Shown piece after piece: positions 36,926 through 50,689 of a stretch of DNA of 64,000 bases. Position numbers and translations under genes: made by a program. Origin of the DNA: Chrysomallon squamiferum (taxonomy: Eukaryota; Mollusca; Gastropoda; Neomphalida; Peltospiridae); NCBI GenBank assembly GCA_012295275.1, contig CM022679.1, positions 25,153,907-25,217,906 on the forward strand, read 5' to 3'. Positions within the stretch are counted from its first letter, which is position 1. Every line of letters begins with the position of its first letter. The notes beneath the pieces are model-generated. The model worked only from the letters and a program-made list of their open reading frames with translations. It made no database searches and was not told where the DNA came from.

Positions 36926-37634
36926 TCTAAATGCGTGATAACTTTGTTTATTGTTCTCTATTGCAAGGATTACCATGACCACCACTTAAAACATTTATTC
37001 ATGTTTGTTGAGAGAGAAAGAAAAAAGAAACTTTCAAAGTAAAATATTATTAGATATATTTCTATTATTATTGTCGTTGTTGTTAAAGCTATTAATTATT
37101 GTACGGTTATCTCAATACATTTTTATTTTCATATTAATCAAAAACACAAATATCACATTCACAGTAGCCACTTTTAACAGTTAAAAGTAAATAATTACTG
37201 ACATGAAGCCTGACTTACTGTCCTTTCCTCTAAATACACAGTTAAGTCGTTAAACTTAAACACTAGAAACTAACTCTATAATCACACGTGGTCAAAATAT
37301 TCAACATTTAGATGTGTCACATGAGTCTCAGAGGTCAAGTTTACCACTGACTTCCCTAGACTAAGTACACACGAATCAAAGACATTTTTCTGATAGCTAA
37401 CAAGTGAGATTTTGTTTTTCCTTTTTTCTTCTTAAATAAGTTATTTCGTTATATTACCTCCTTGACCGTTGACCTTCTTCAGAAGGAACCAAAGTAAACA
37501 CGATACGCACCTTTCAATTTTTAGTTAGCTAGAATGTTTATATTTTCCACATACAAAAAAAAAAAAAAAATCAAACACAATAACTGTGTATGACCAGTAT
37601 GGAGGTTATGCTTACAACTTCGAAACAAATTAAA

Positions 37635-37770
37635 TAATAATAACAATAATAATAATAATAAAAATAATAATAATAATAATTATGATGATGAAAATAATGA
37701 TAACAGAGTAATATTAATAACAATGATAACGATGATGATGATGATGATAATAGTAGTAATAATAATAATA
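37635..37770. repeat. Degenerate (AAT)n/(GAT)n tract
   Basis: AAT triplets with ACA, AAA and GAT interruptions. Confidence 0.9.
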
Positions 37771-38169
37771 ACATAGCTCTGTCGTCGCCTCAAACTTTCT
37801 GAAATTCTAAATAATAACGTTTTTCAAAACAAAGTGAAGCCTTCTTTCCAAAATTCATATACCGCATACCTGTCATGTTTTACAACGCACTAAACGAACT
37901 CACATTTCTACGTTTACCTGACCGTTCTCGTACGCACCTATGTGACAAAGACAAAGTATGAAAGAAAAGGCAGTTATTACACGTACAGAGAGTTTTTTTC
38001 CAGCTGGTCATTTCCTTACGGTTTAGCCCATATACGTAATTCATACCGCATGAAAATTAACACGTCTATAACGCTGTTTGTTTCAACATAAGTAACAATA
38101 TTTATTTTTAACATATTTTAAGGAGAAGTGAAGCTGAAATTTTGGATACATTCTCTATTGTTGGTAAAT

Positions 38170-38202
38170 ATGGTAAGAGAAATTCCTTCTTTCTTTCTTT
38201 AA

Positions 38203-38236
<34 letters not shown>

Positions 38237-38858
38237 GCTTTTTTGATTACTGTTTTTCAATTATTATTTATCTTGTCGTCCTTATTGTTATAACGATTAT
38301 GTTTTAGCGTTACTATTACTACTACTGTTACTACTACTACCATACTACTGCTTGTGTTGTTGCTATTAAGTAAAATTAATTGAAATATAATAATACTTTT
38401 TTTTTTTTCCATTTGCATATCGGTGACTATAAACAGCAGATTCCATAACATTAGGTAACTAAAACTTCAGAAAAAACAGATATTAGTATATAAAATAATA
38501 TACAAGTCAAAAATAGCGTTTAAATATTACAGTAAATATTTTACTTTTCAGATTTCAAGGATAATACTTTTAGAAGTGCTCTTCAGTATGTTTATTCTGA
38601 TAATTGGTAGGTCCAGCTTATTTTAAACTGAATATTTGTAATAAATAAAGCTTGATAAATTTTGTCTTTCTTTATCTTTCTTCATTTTATTTTTTTCTAC
38701 TCTGATCTGATTTTCTCTTTTAACATAAATAACCGATAAACAAATACTACATATTTATACACAAACCTATACACACTCATATCCATCTATCTATCTATCT
38801 ATCTATATATAAAAGCACACTATTTACTTCATTTATTTAACGGATGTCGTTTTATTAT

Positions 38859-38917
<59 letters not shown>

Positions 38918-39616
38918 CAGGAAAAAATTACAGACGTGTTTGTTATTTTACAAACTGGGCAAGATGGCGGAATGGAATTGGAAAGTTTACTGCAGCAGAC
39001 GTCGATCCTTTTCTCTGCACACATATCATTTTTGCTTTTGCAAACTTTGAATCAGACGGATTGATTATGCCACAGGAACCCGGTCAAGACGAACAAGAGT
39101 AAGGAAGGAATTTAATAAATAATTAAATAAATATGTAATAATAATTAAAAAATAAAGAAACAAAAAAACAACAACAGCGTTTTCCTCAGGGTTTTTCAGC
39201 AGTGTTTTATTTTTATTGCTTTAAAAACGATGTGCCAATGGAAAGATAAACAGACACAAATGTACATAAATACATACTTACGTAACTGCATATGCAGACT
39301 AGAATTAAAAACATTAAAAACTGTTCATTTTTTCAGTTATAAAGCTTTCGTAAATATGAAGCAGCAGAACAAAAATCTCAAAGTTCTGCTTGCATTTGGT
39401 GGCTGGAATTTCGGGAGCCAAAGGTTTTCAAACATGGTAACTACACCCAGCGTTAGGCTAAAGTTCATTTATAGTGCCCTCTTATTTCTACGAAAATACG
39501 GCTTTGACGGACTCGACCTTGATTGGGAATATCCTGCTATACGAGGAGGAAGTCCTTCCGACAAAGAAAACCTTGTCACGCTATGCAGGGTAAAATATAT
39601 TTTTTTATTTTTGTAA

Positions 39617-39666
<50 letters not shown>

Positions 39667-42600
39667 CTATTCATAATTGTTTGGTGAATCGAAGCAAATG
39701 TTTAAATGTCTGTCGCAAATTTATAGTTTTATTTAGTTTTTGCCGACCAAGCTTAATTAATAACGAAGTATAACGTAATCAACAGATAAGAAATCGCTAA
39801 GGAACTATCGTTTTGTAAATTACTGGTTAAATAGTAATAAACATTTAAAAAGTTTTTCCATTTCATAACTGTTTAACATAATCTAACTACCTAACTGAAT
39901 AACGCAAACTAATTTGAGAATATTTCTATATCATCTATACGGTCATTTGAATTATCACCATCTCGAAATAGCTTTTCTTCGTGGTCATCAAAATCATCAT
40001 CACGTCATTTGATAATTAGATATGTGTGTATCAATACGTTTGTAGAATTTACGTATAATCTAGGATCTCAACGCTGCATTTACGAGTGAAGCGATTATCA
40101 GAGGGAAAGAACGCCTTCTTCTTACAGCGGCTGTTCCGTGTGAAAGAAACAAAGCTTCCGTTGGCTACGACGTGTCTGCACTGAGCATGTATGATGTAAA
40201 CTGTTTAATATAATGTAATATGATACAATATAATGTAACGTAACGTAACGTAACGTAATATAATTTAATATTGCATTATACATACAGACAGAAGTTGAAG
40301 AATTGTGTTCCCAAAACCCGACAATGCCGTCGATCTCAAGGAACGAAAGAAAGGAATCCCATTTCTGTGTATTTGACTATGCTCATAATATCCGTCTATA
40401 CAGTGAGGAAAATTAGCAGGGATACGTCAATCCTCTACTTTTTAGTTTCCACTTTATATTAATTTTATATTCTAGTATAGAGTCACCCCACACACACACA
40501 CGCACGTATGCACACACACACACATCTGTGTATATAATCTCAATACTTGCACATTTTTCCAAGCAAACCAATATATTAAGATACTATCCAAATTCAAAAA
40601 CTCTGTCTTTGCATAATGATTTGATAACTTTTTATATGTTCTTGTTGAATTAGAAAGTGTTACGATAGGCCAGAATTAGGGTAGGTAATAGGTAAGTCAA
40701 TACTTTTTCTATGATCTGCTTCCAGTATAAACTGCACTTTCAGATTACAACAAAATTTATCACCGCGGGATTTATTTTTAAGTTATATGCTGTCATGATG
40801 GCTAAGTTTTTGAACATTCTCGTTTAAATACGTTAAAATTCTTTTAACAGAACATAATAACAAAAGTGGTGATTTTCCCATAGGTCAGATATATAGATTT
40901 CATTAACCTGACAATGAAAAAGTTCTAAAACCGAAGTCAATATAGATTTCATAAACAACTTTTTATGTCATTTGCGGTCATGATTGCTAACTTTTCGGAC
41001 CTTTTCGTTTAAATACAAAATTTATGTAGGAATATTCTGATATAATTCTTTTAACAGAAGTCGTGTTTTTCCATTGATCAGGTATTTAGATTTTATTAAT
41101 CTGATGACTTATAACTTCCACGGTGGTTGGGAAGGGAAAACTGGTTTCAATAGTCCCTTATACGGCTCAGTCAGCAGTGCAGGTCAAAATGATAATATGG
41201 TGAGTAGAAGCATATACAGATTTGAGAGCTATTTGATTAATAATTAGTCTAAAGTATTTTTAATTTTCAATAAATGTTTGCGATTGAAAAACGTTTCTAA
41301 ATATAAATAATAATGGAGACTGAAAATCTCATGTGCCAAATTCTCTGGACCGGAAGTGTTACAGATTTCGGTATACTTGTATAACGTAACAATCTGAAAC
41401 ATTTTTTAAAAACGAAATCATTTTAATATTTCAAGTACAGTTTATGGACATAATTTTCAGGTATTTTTATGTAATATATATATATTTTTTATAATTCTGT
41501 ACATTACATAAATTACGTCAAACCATCCAAAACATTGTAACTTGTAAGATATCACTACATCGAATGCGAGTCTGCTTCGGTTCAGAAAACTTTTGAATTT
41601 GTTTACCATTCTGTATTCCGCTGAATACTTTGTTGTTCTTATAAAATACTGAAAACCATTATTTCTAAATTATATGGTATCATTATTTCAATGATGCCTT
41701 TTGCATATTTAGTTCTTACTTTATTAAAAAGTCGAAATATGAACAACAACAAAATATGTAATTATTCGTTGAATATATTCATTTTATGGTTTCAGGATGC
41801 AGCTGCAAGATGGTGGTATGAAGCTGGCATGCCTAAGAACAAAATCACCATCGGAATGGCGACGTTTGGAAGAAGTTTTACTTTAAATAATCCACATGAT
41901 CACGGTGTAGGAGTCACTGCTTCAGTTGGTCCAGCTAGTCAGGTGACTAGAGAGAAAGGATTTTTGTCATATTACGAGGTTAGTTTAAAATATAAAAATA
42001 AACTATATGTTTATGCTGAAGTGTCCCCTGTCCTAACGGAAATTTCTTTTTTTATTATTATTTTAATAAATAATATATTAATTTATTATTATTATTATTA
42101 TATTATTATTATTATTATTATTATCATCATCATCATCTGAAAAATAATTATATATTAAAATAAATAAATTGTTGCTGCTGTTGTTTCTCTGGAAAAATTA
42201 ATATATATAAGATAACATTGCCAAATAGCATGTTGTTTTGTTTTTGATTTTCATTTGTCTGAATTTTTTAATAACTATTATTGTTATTATTTTTTTTGTT
42301 GATTTAGGTTTGCCAGGAACTCAAACAAGCAGGTGGCATGGTTATATTTGATGATGTCCAGAAAGTACCCTATTATGTGAAAGATTCATTGTGGCTTAGT
42401 TATGACAATGAACTCAGTTTCAAAATAAAGGTACAGCTGTAATAATGATGATTATGATGTTGATTATTATTATTATCATTTTATTATTACATTGCTCATG
42501 CTAAACACACTCACACACACACACACACACACACACTTTTTCAGGGAGAAAAGTCAAGCAAAAGAAATCCCTACAGATAGAAGAATGATAGAAGTTATAG

Positions 42601-43646
42601 TCTGATTGTGTGAAATGTTAATAATGATTGACAAAGGTAGAAACTTGAAAAAAAAATTATCCTGAAATAATGCTTTATTATTAACATCCCTACCACAAAA
42701 AATTAATAACATCGATAATTGTTCTCTGGTTGTTTTAAAATGATAACTGTTTTACATATTTGTATAACAACAGGCAGAATGGGTGAAATCTAATGATTAT
42801 GGTGGAGTCATGTTCTGGGCATTGGACTTGGATGACTTCAAGCAGACATGTAGAAGTTCAAGAAGGAAGTATCCACTTATTCAAACAGTTAATGATGTTC
42901 TTACAAATAATAATACTGTCATAAAGGACAAGGGGTGTAACATTGTCTCAGGTAACAGTATTAAACTTCATAGTCACCTGTATATATTCAGATAGCAACT
43001 TTCCTGGTTATATAGCAGTACATTTATTAGTTGATGGTGTATTAGTTTATGTTACAAATGCCCTGTAGCAATCAGTTTATAGTTTGTGATAAAAATACCC
43101 TATGGAAGGAATCTATTTGTGTTTATAGCAAAAATATTCTGCTAAAAATCAATATGCTAATGATTATGTTAAAAAACTGTGTCGCAAAGTATTAGTGTTA
43201 TTCAAAATTTACCTTGCAGTATTTTATATCTGTATTATCTTACCCAATTAAAATACTTTAATTAAATTAAAAACAATTATGCTTTATTATCTTTATGTGA
43301 TCCTTAACCAGATGCATGACTTTATATAATCACAAATTAAATAAAATGATTCATTTGTTCCTTCAGCATCAGAATGAGGAAAAATAATAATCAGTTTTTC
43401 ATTTTATTTATCTATTCATTCATTCATCTATCTGTTTATCATTAATCATAATTTTCAGAACCATTTACATGTGATGGCAGACCATTTGGTGTTTACCCTG
43501 ATGAAACCAACTGCAGTAAATTCTATATTTGTACACAATTTGGAAACTTCTGGATGAGCTGTCCTGTCACATTTGCATGGGATCCAATCACAAAGGATTG
43601 CATCCAACAGTCTAAAGTTCACCACTGCAGCTGTACTGATCAATAA
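38170..43646 (+). CDS. Secreted GH18 chitinase with CBM14 chitin-binding domain (gene B)
   Basis: Ten exons: 38170-38172, 38552-38606, 38921-39098, 39337-39589, 40064-40188, 41082-41199, 41796-41978, 42308-42430, 42774-42951 and 43459-43646. All are phase-consistent, giving 467 aa, the usual size of animal chitotriosidase/AMCase proteins (~470). The ATG ends exon 1, and exon 2 is a hydrophobic signal peptide (LLEVLFSMFILIIG). The GH18 domain shows YRRVCYFTNWARWRNGIGKF, LLAFGGWNFGS, an intact FDGLDLDWEYP catalytic loop, MTYNFHGGW and FWALDLDDF. Exon 10 encodes a CBM14/peritrophin-A module (EPFTCDGRPFGVYPDETNCS, FYICTQFGNFW, CPVTFAWDP) with six cysteines in the usual order plus two near the end. 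Role: extracellular hydrolysis of chitin. An AATAAA overlaps the stop, and another lies at 43751. Confidence 0.9.
38862..38914. repeat. (CT)n microsatellite at the exon 3 acceptor of gene B
   Basis: About 26 perfect TC units, directly followed by TTTTCAG and the exon. The tract serves as the polypyrimidine tract of the acceptor. Confidence 0.95.
39618..39666. repeat. (ATT)n microsatellite in intron 4 of gene B
   Basis: About 16 perfect ATT units. Confidence 0.95.
40236..40258. repeat. (TAACG)n pentanucleotide repeat
   Basis: Four to five perfect units in intron 5 of gene B, within a longer TAATA/TAATG-like tract. Confidence 0.85.
40735..41110 (+). repeat. Tandem ~190 bp duplication containing the 5' edge of gene B exon 6
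   Basis: The first copy (about 40735-40915) has GTCATGATGGCTAAGTTTTT, CTCGTTTAAATACG, ATTCTTTTAACAGAA, an acceptor-like CATAGGTCAG and then ATAGATTTCATTAACCTGA. The second (about 40925-41110) has the same landmarks and ends in the real exon (TTAGATTTTATTAATCTGATG). The upstream copy is a decayed pseudo-exon inside intron 5. Confidence 0.7.
42087..42137. repeat. (ATT)n(ATC)n microsatellite in intron 7 of gene B
   Basis: ATT triplets with one slip, ending in ATC triplets. Confidence 0.9.
42508..42537. repeat. (CA)n microsatellite in intron 8 of gene B
   Basis: About 15 CA units, with one TCA interruption just upstream. Confidence 0.9.
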
Positions 43647-45335
43647 AATTCATAATGACTGGATGATGGAGAGTACTTATATTAAAGTGACAAACAACTT
43701 GTCTTACAATTTCTAAGGATGTTAATACTTTTATTAAAGAGATATATCAAAATAAACCTATTGTCTGAAGATTTTAATACTTCTGCTGGAGTGATGTTAA
43801 AACATGGCTTTAAATATTTAAGATTTTAAACTACTGAAACTTGTCTTTCTGAAGTTAAATCTTCAACTGAAGAAAAATACAAACTTGGCTCACTTTTAAA
43901 ATGTGAAACGTCTATTGTCTTGTCTGGGTATTGACAGAAGATGTTATCAAGATGTTCGCAGTAATTTTTCTTTTGTTGCATCTGTACTGAAATATACTAT
44001 TTAAGAACATGTTTTTTTTTCCTTCTATTTATGTCCTTATCAGCATTGTTACTGGTGCATGTTCTTGAAATTTGACAGTTAAAAACAAATTTCACAGACA
44101 GGAAAAGACACAAACACACACACAAAGCAAAGTATTAAAATGCCAAACAAAAAAAAAAAAAAATTAAAGTATAAAGAAGGCAATTTTTAATATTAACAGT
44201 TGATACTAAAAAACTAAAAATTAAGACATCCAAACTAAGCATAAATACTTTTCAGCAGTTTATTACTGATAATCATTTCAAAATCACACATTGTTCACAA
44301 ATAAGTGAAGAAAGCATTAACCACATGCTAGTAAATTAAAGATCATAAGTAAGGAAATAAAATACTTTCATAAAACACAAACTGGAACATCTTTTTTGAA
44401 AAATAAATCTGATCAATAAATTTTTAAAATTCTCAACAATTAATCAGTACTAAAAAGATCACAATACTGTCATTAATTAAAACTATTAAATATATTACTG
44501 AATCCTTCAATAATCCACATTGAAAACTTACAGTATTACAGAACTCACCATTCAACAACACTTAATACCACATTACAGTATTATAGAACTTTCACTTTGT
44601 CAACACTGAATACTACTTTATAATATTGCAGAACTCTCCATTTATCAATACTTACTACTCTGAATTTGTCTGTAGCCATCCATACATCAGTAAGATGACT
44701 GATAATTATCATTAATCAGTGTTGGGAATTTCATAAACCTTTGCTGAGTATTCCATTCATCAGTATTGAGTAAACCATATATTATTATTGAGCACATCAT
44801 TAATCATTTTTAATCATTCATTGTGCAATAATCAACTATTTCATAATTAAAAAAAAGAAAGAAAGAAAGAAAAAGAACAGAATAACATGAAAAGAAGATC
44901 CCCAACACATAAATGAAAAAAGAAAACAAAAAGAGAAAGAGAAAAGATCCTTAATAAAATATTGACATTATTTGGTGCTTGGAAAGAAATGTCTGATAAC
45001 TTTTTTTATTCTTTATTTTTTTATTTATGGGATTTTTTGTTGTTTTTTTTTTTTTTATTATTATTATTTTTTTAAACTTTCCTGTATAAAAATATGATAA
45101 TACCCAGCCTTCAGCATCCCCAGAATCTTGCTATTTTACTATGGTACTTTACTATTAGCAAACATTGGTACCCTTTAACAAACAAACCGATACTTATATT
45201 AAAGTATATTTAAGTTATTTGTACACACCACCATAGGGGCACTTTACAACATAATGATACGAAACCAAACGGTATTGTAAGATCTTCTGCTCGAAACATA
45301 TTGGTTAATACCAAACTCTCAGATTTCCATAAATA
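43647..45335. other. Convergent intergenic region between gene B and the RhoGAP gene
   Basis: 3' UTRs of two tail-to-tail genes and spacer. Plus-strand AATAAA at 43751. TTTATT words near 45004-45025 are minus-strand polyadenylation candidates for the RhoGAP gene. A short minisatellite lies at 44529-44655. No other coding signal. Confidence 0.5.
44529..44655. repeat. Three-copy minisatellite, ~45 bp unit
   Basis: Units begin ACAGTATTACAGAACTC (44530), ACAGTATTATAGAACTT (~44575) and TAATATTGCAGAACTC (~44621). Each continues with a CAACAC/CAATAC and ACTTAATAC-like stretch. Confidence 0.65.
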
Positions 45336-46072
45336 TTATGGTTTGAGTTGTTTTGTATGCACCTCACAGATCCATGAACCCAGTTTAGAGGTGTCTGCAG
45401 TGGTGGAAATATCAGACAAATCAACACCCACACATTTTGACTTTTTCCACTTAAACCGATCATGATACGAATGCTGTAATGCCTGGCCAATGGAAGCCAC
45501 ACTGAAACAGATTGGAAAAAAAACAAGACATATAATGTGAAGAAAAAATATTATCAGTGATATTGTTCATGCAATATGGCAAAAAGTCTATATGCATATT
45601 TGCTGGGTTTTTTATAGCTCTATCTACTGTAGCTATAAACTATAATATCATTTTGCATTTGTATAATGTGTAAGATGTATATCAATTTAAGTCTTATAAA
45701 CACGAAATATTTTCATGAGAAATTAAAGATAAAAAAATGTCAAAGTAGTTTCAGTTTTTACTAAATTGTCAAAATGAAAGAAAACCAATACCTTCAACCT
45801 TTTCCGACTCTGTTCCACAGTTTAGTGAGAAGTTGTTATTCCTGTTTAAGGAGTTGATATCTATAATAAAAAGTAAGTTAACAAAGTATCTAACTGAGCT
45901 GAACATCACACAAGAAGTCAAAGATTCCATCATTGGCTTGCTTTGAGAAAACTGAATAAACAGTTAAACACATTTGTTTATATTTGTAAGTGATACAAAA
46001 AAGTCTATAAACAGAAAATATTAGTAGAGTTATAACTGTTATTATTTTGTATTATTATTTTTATTATTGTTC

Positions 46073-46142
<70 letters not shown>

Positions 46143-49100
46143 TGCTGCTATTATTATGCTTTGAATAAAAAAATGCAAAATGTATTAGTATTAATCCCAA
46201 TGATATCATCAGTTTTGTGGCAGGTGGACATTATAATTATAAACAAAAAAACTGTTGATATTAATCCTGAATGAATCTGGCATGTTCAAAATAATAATAA
46301 TAAAACAAAATAAAAAAAAAAAAATGAAAATAAAACAAATATAATTAGTTAATGTATCCCACAAATTAGTCTAGGTCATTAAAGCTCTAAGCATGATTTT
46401 AAAATTTCTTTGGGAAAGTTAACATGTCTAACACTACAACATGAATGTTATCACACCTGCAAAGCCATGATCTAGGATGGACCTTCCTTTCGCACTGTCC
46501 GTCTTTGAATGCATTTGTCTGTCAAAAATAACAAAGACACAAATTTTTAAAACTCACAGGAATTGGGGTTTTAACCATCATTTCAAATTTGTCCTGGAGA
46601 TCATTGTTCTATCATAAATTGTAAAAACTATGTAGATATTAATTATTAAAATGTTTTTGTCTGCATTTTTTTTTTATTTACTTTATGCCCATAACTTAAC
46701 TTGAAGAAGTCATTATAAATACAATTTTGGAAAAATAAAAAGAATAATTATATATACTGAAATGACTGATTGCACAACATAGTAATTAGCTCTGAGATCC
46801 ATCTTGTATCATGGTATTTTGATGTGAAACACACAGACATACAGACAGATTTGACTAAATACAAACATATTTACACTAATAGTCTACGCTGGATATAACA
46901 ATAAATATGTATGGTAATGAAGGTCAGAAAAATACACAAATCATTCACATCAATGTACATAATAATCAGGATGGTTATATGAAATGTTGGAAAGTCATCT
47001 TTTTTTAAAGAGATTGTTTGATTTATATGATAATCTTTTTTTTTACTACTCTCTGGTTTTTATTTTAATTTCTTTTCTTTTAGTTTGTTTTCTATTTCCT
47101 TAATTTTTGTTTTGAGTGAACATTTTTATATTTTTCCTTCCTAAAATATTTTGTTGTCTCATCTATATTTATTATTAATTTTTAAAATATATCCATTACA
47201 CCATCTAACATCCTGAAATTAATTAAATTACCTGTAACCAGAGTGGCAAGGATAGACAGGTACATCTATATACTTTTGTCTTGGGTCTAGGATGGGCTTA
47301 ATTATACCATTCTTCCTTCTGGCTTGCTCTAAACTAATCAAGTGTCTGGATTTTGAGTTATTCAGTAACTTAATATCAGGCTTCTTCTGAGAGTCTGAAA
47401 TTATGTAACAATCACACACAAGCTTAAAATATGCATACATTATAGACTCACTTATTTTAGACCATACATGATGGCTGTATAAGATATATAACTGCTTAAA
47501 AGGAATATGTGCAAATAGAGCAAATTATGTTGAAAGTAAAACATGTAAAAAAAAATTAAAAATTAAAAATTATAAAACCAAACATATTTACTCTGCAGAT
47601 CTGACACTGAATACAAAGACATCTTGCCACTGAAAATGACACTGCAGTGAGAGATGAGGCACTCAACAACAGAAGCTTGGAAAACTGTAGGCATTTCACC
47701 AATAACCGTATCTCTAGACCTGCCAACGTTAATTCATAATGTCAAAAATGATTCAACAATTAGAAAGAGTACATGGGAACAATTTGTCACATGCAACAGA
47801 GTACAGAAAATTGTGTGATGGTCATTATTAAAATGCAGACACTTTGGGATGTTCAATGTGTACATATACTGATAACACATGTTCATAGGCAAAAATGTGC
47901 ATACTGTACACTTTCCAGTATGTAAAATGTAAACAATAAAATACTGTTTGGTGGTGAAAATGTTCCATTTAGAAAACTGAAGAAAAGCCTGTAAAATGTA
48001 CACTTAGTATGTGCATCAAATACCTCTAGCCGTTTTTAAAACATTACTGAAAGAAAAATTTAAAAAATGTTAATGCTCAAGAAATTTCACTACATTTACC
48101 TTATTATGACTGGAGCCCAAATTACTGCTAAGTTCTTCAATTTAACATTGGTCTGTAATTCATGATCTGCCATCTGAGATAAATGTCTTATTAAATACTC
48201 TGTAGTTCTGAAATAAAGCATCATCATACACAGTTAACTGAGATAAATGAAAACGACTTCTACATTTTCTGTAAAAATCATCCAAAATCAAGTTTCAGAC
48301 AATAACATACATTTTTTCCCCCTATTGAACTAATTCAGTTAAAGTCACAAATTTATTAACAAAAACACTGACAATCAAAGACTAATACAGTTTCTGGATC
48401 GAAGATACACATTAATTAATTAATTAATACATTACGATTACTATTAGATAATTATAAACCAGAAATGAAGTTAAAAAATTTCAAACAACTAACCATCTTC
48501 ATGAACACAAAAGAAATATTAAATTAAATTATAATATAATAAATTTATAAATTATTTCTTACTTGAGGTGAGGAAGAGGAAGCTGTTGTAAAGCATTGTG
48601 AATTTTGTTCAGTTGGTTATCCACATCTCTGACTGCATCCTGGCAAAATATCAGCATTTACTGAGACACTCACAAGAGAAGATAAATAAACACATTTTTG
48701 AAAATTTAAAGAATAATAAATAAAGTAATTACTTGGAAGGCCACAGAATGTTCATACCATCATTCTTATATAAAAAAGAAAAAAAAAAAGAAGAAAAAAT
48801 AATTATAATAGCTTTTTTTTCTTATAATTGTTTAGACTTGTTTTTAAACATATTTGTATATTATTCTGCTTCAGTAATAACTTATCTCTCAGTAGATATC
48901 CAGAAGACAGACCACCATTACTCTGCAAATATCTTTATTTACTATTTGAACTAGATGTTTTGTTAAAAGGTTTTTAAATAAAATAAAAAGAAAGTATACA
49001 TGTGATCAGCTTACCATGTACACTTTATATCACCACAAATTGGGTAAGATATTCTGTAACTATAATATTTTACTGCCAAACACTGACATTACCTATGAGT

Positions 49101-50620
49101 AAATAACAACATCAAGTAAAACAAATGTCATCTGAGCATTTATTGCTATGACCACAGGTACACTTTAACACACTGTCAACTCACAACAAACTTGTCATAC
49201 AGCTGGTAAGTTAGAAGAACATTTGGCAGTTCATAGAAGTAGAGCTTGAGTAGAGCACTTATATTATGAACATTAGCTCCAAAATTTTCAGACATCATAT
49301 CAGGTACATGGCCCTCATCAAAAGCTTGTCTGAAAAGCAAATGAACAGACACACAGATAGACAGACAAGTAAGAGACAAACACAAACAGATAGAGAGACA
49401 GATAGGCAAACAGATACATAGATACATCTGTATAAATAGACATTAATGTATATTTGTGCATTCATGAGAAATACTGATATTTGAGTCTCAAATGGCAGTG
49501 AATATGATACTGATGTCTGCAACGAGCACTACCCTGCAGATAACTATATAAATGGTGTCCACCATGAAAACAGTGTCCATGACCTTGACAGGGGCCCCCT
49601 AACATCTATGGTTCATCCATTATTATTTATTAATGTATTTTATTTTGAAATTTAGAGCTCCTCTAATTTTAGCATGAATTCTAACTCAATACAAACACAT
49701 AGTAAACTAACCTTAGTTTTACAATATTTGATTTAATACCAGGTTTCCAATACATACCATCGACAACACCATTACGTTCTATTACCTCTGTGCAACATTC
49801 TAAAATCTCAGGCACTAAAAACAGCAAACAGTATTTAAATTAAATAGCCCTTATACTTACTGTTAATAATAATAATAAAAAAATAAAAAAAAGTTTATAA
49901 AATTATAAACTAAATGATTGCTGAATTGCTTTAGAGATCAATAATCAAAGTCTGCATGTATTTAAAAACTAAATGGTATATGCAATTTTAGACTGTTATT
50001 TTAGCTAAATATGTTTATTTTCTTTATTTTAATTGCTATCTCTGGCAACATATAGATATGTATTGAAATTGAGCATGTTTATATAAACATAATAAATGTC
50101 AGAACTGCAATAAGCTTTAAATGTATCAATTTACTACATACTTTGGAAGCATCAACTGTTTGACTAGAAAAAATGCTCTGATTAACATTATAATCAGAAT
50201 ATGATTTAATAAATTAACATTTTCAATAAACAAAAGCAATTTTTGACAATTATTTGTATTTTTCTATTGCTTTTTCTATAAAGATAATTTTTTATTTATA
50301 TTTCAATTGATACCATCACGCCCTGTATTCTGTAGATGAATAGTCAAGTCAACTCCAAACACTTTAGTCTTTGAATTAAATTTCTTTCTCAGAATCTTCA
50401 ACTTTCTACGCTTTAAATCTAAATACAAAATGGATTTGAAATTACTGAAAAATTGTCAATATTCATGGGAGAAAAAAAAAAAAAAGATTTAATGATCCTA
50501 TAATTATATTATAAAATATATTTTGTGACCTTAATAAAATTATATTCAAAACATTTTTCAGTTAAACTTTATAAATGCAAATTAAAATAAATACTATTAT
50601 TCCAATAGTGATAAGTGAGG

Positions 50621-50689
<69 letters not shown>

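Noticed and set aside
49758-49814. Donor at GATG|GTATG as the end of RhoGAP exon 9
   Set aside because: Reading on gives MYWKPGIKSNIVKLR, the expected RhoGAP continuation, and the donor at 49712 fits the next exon. The earlier GT is therefore not the main splice site.
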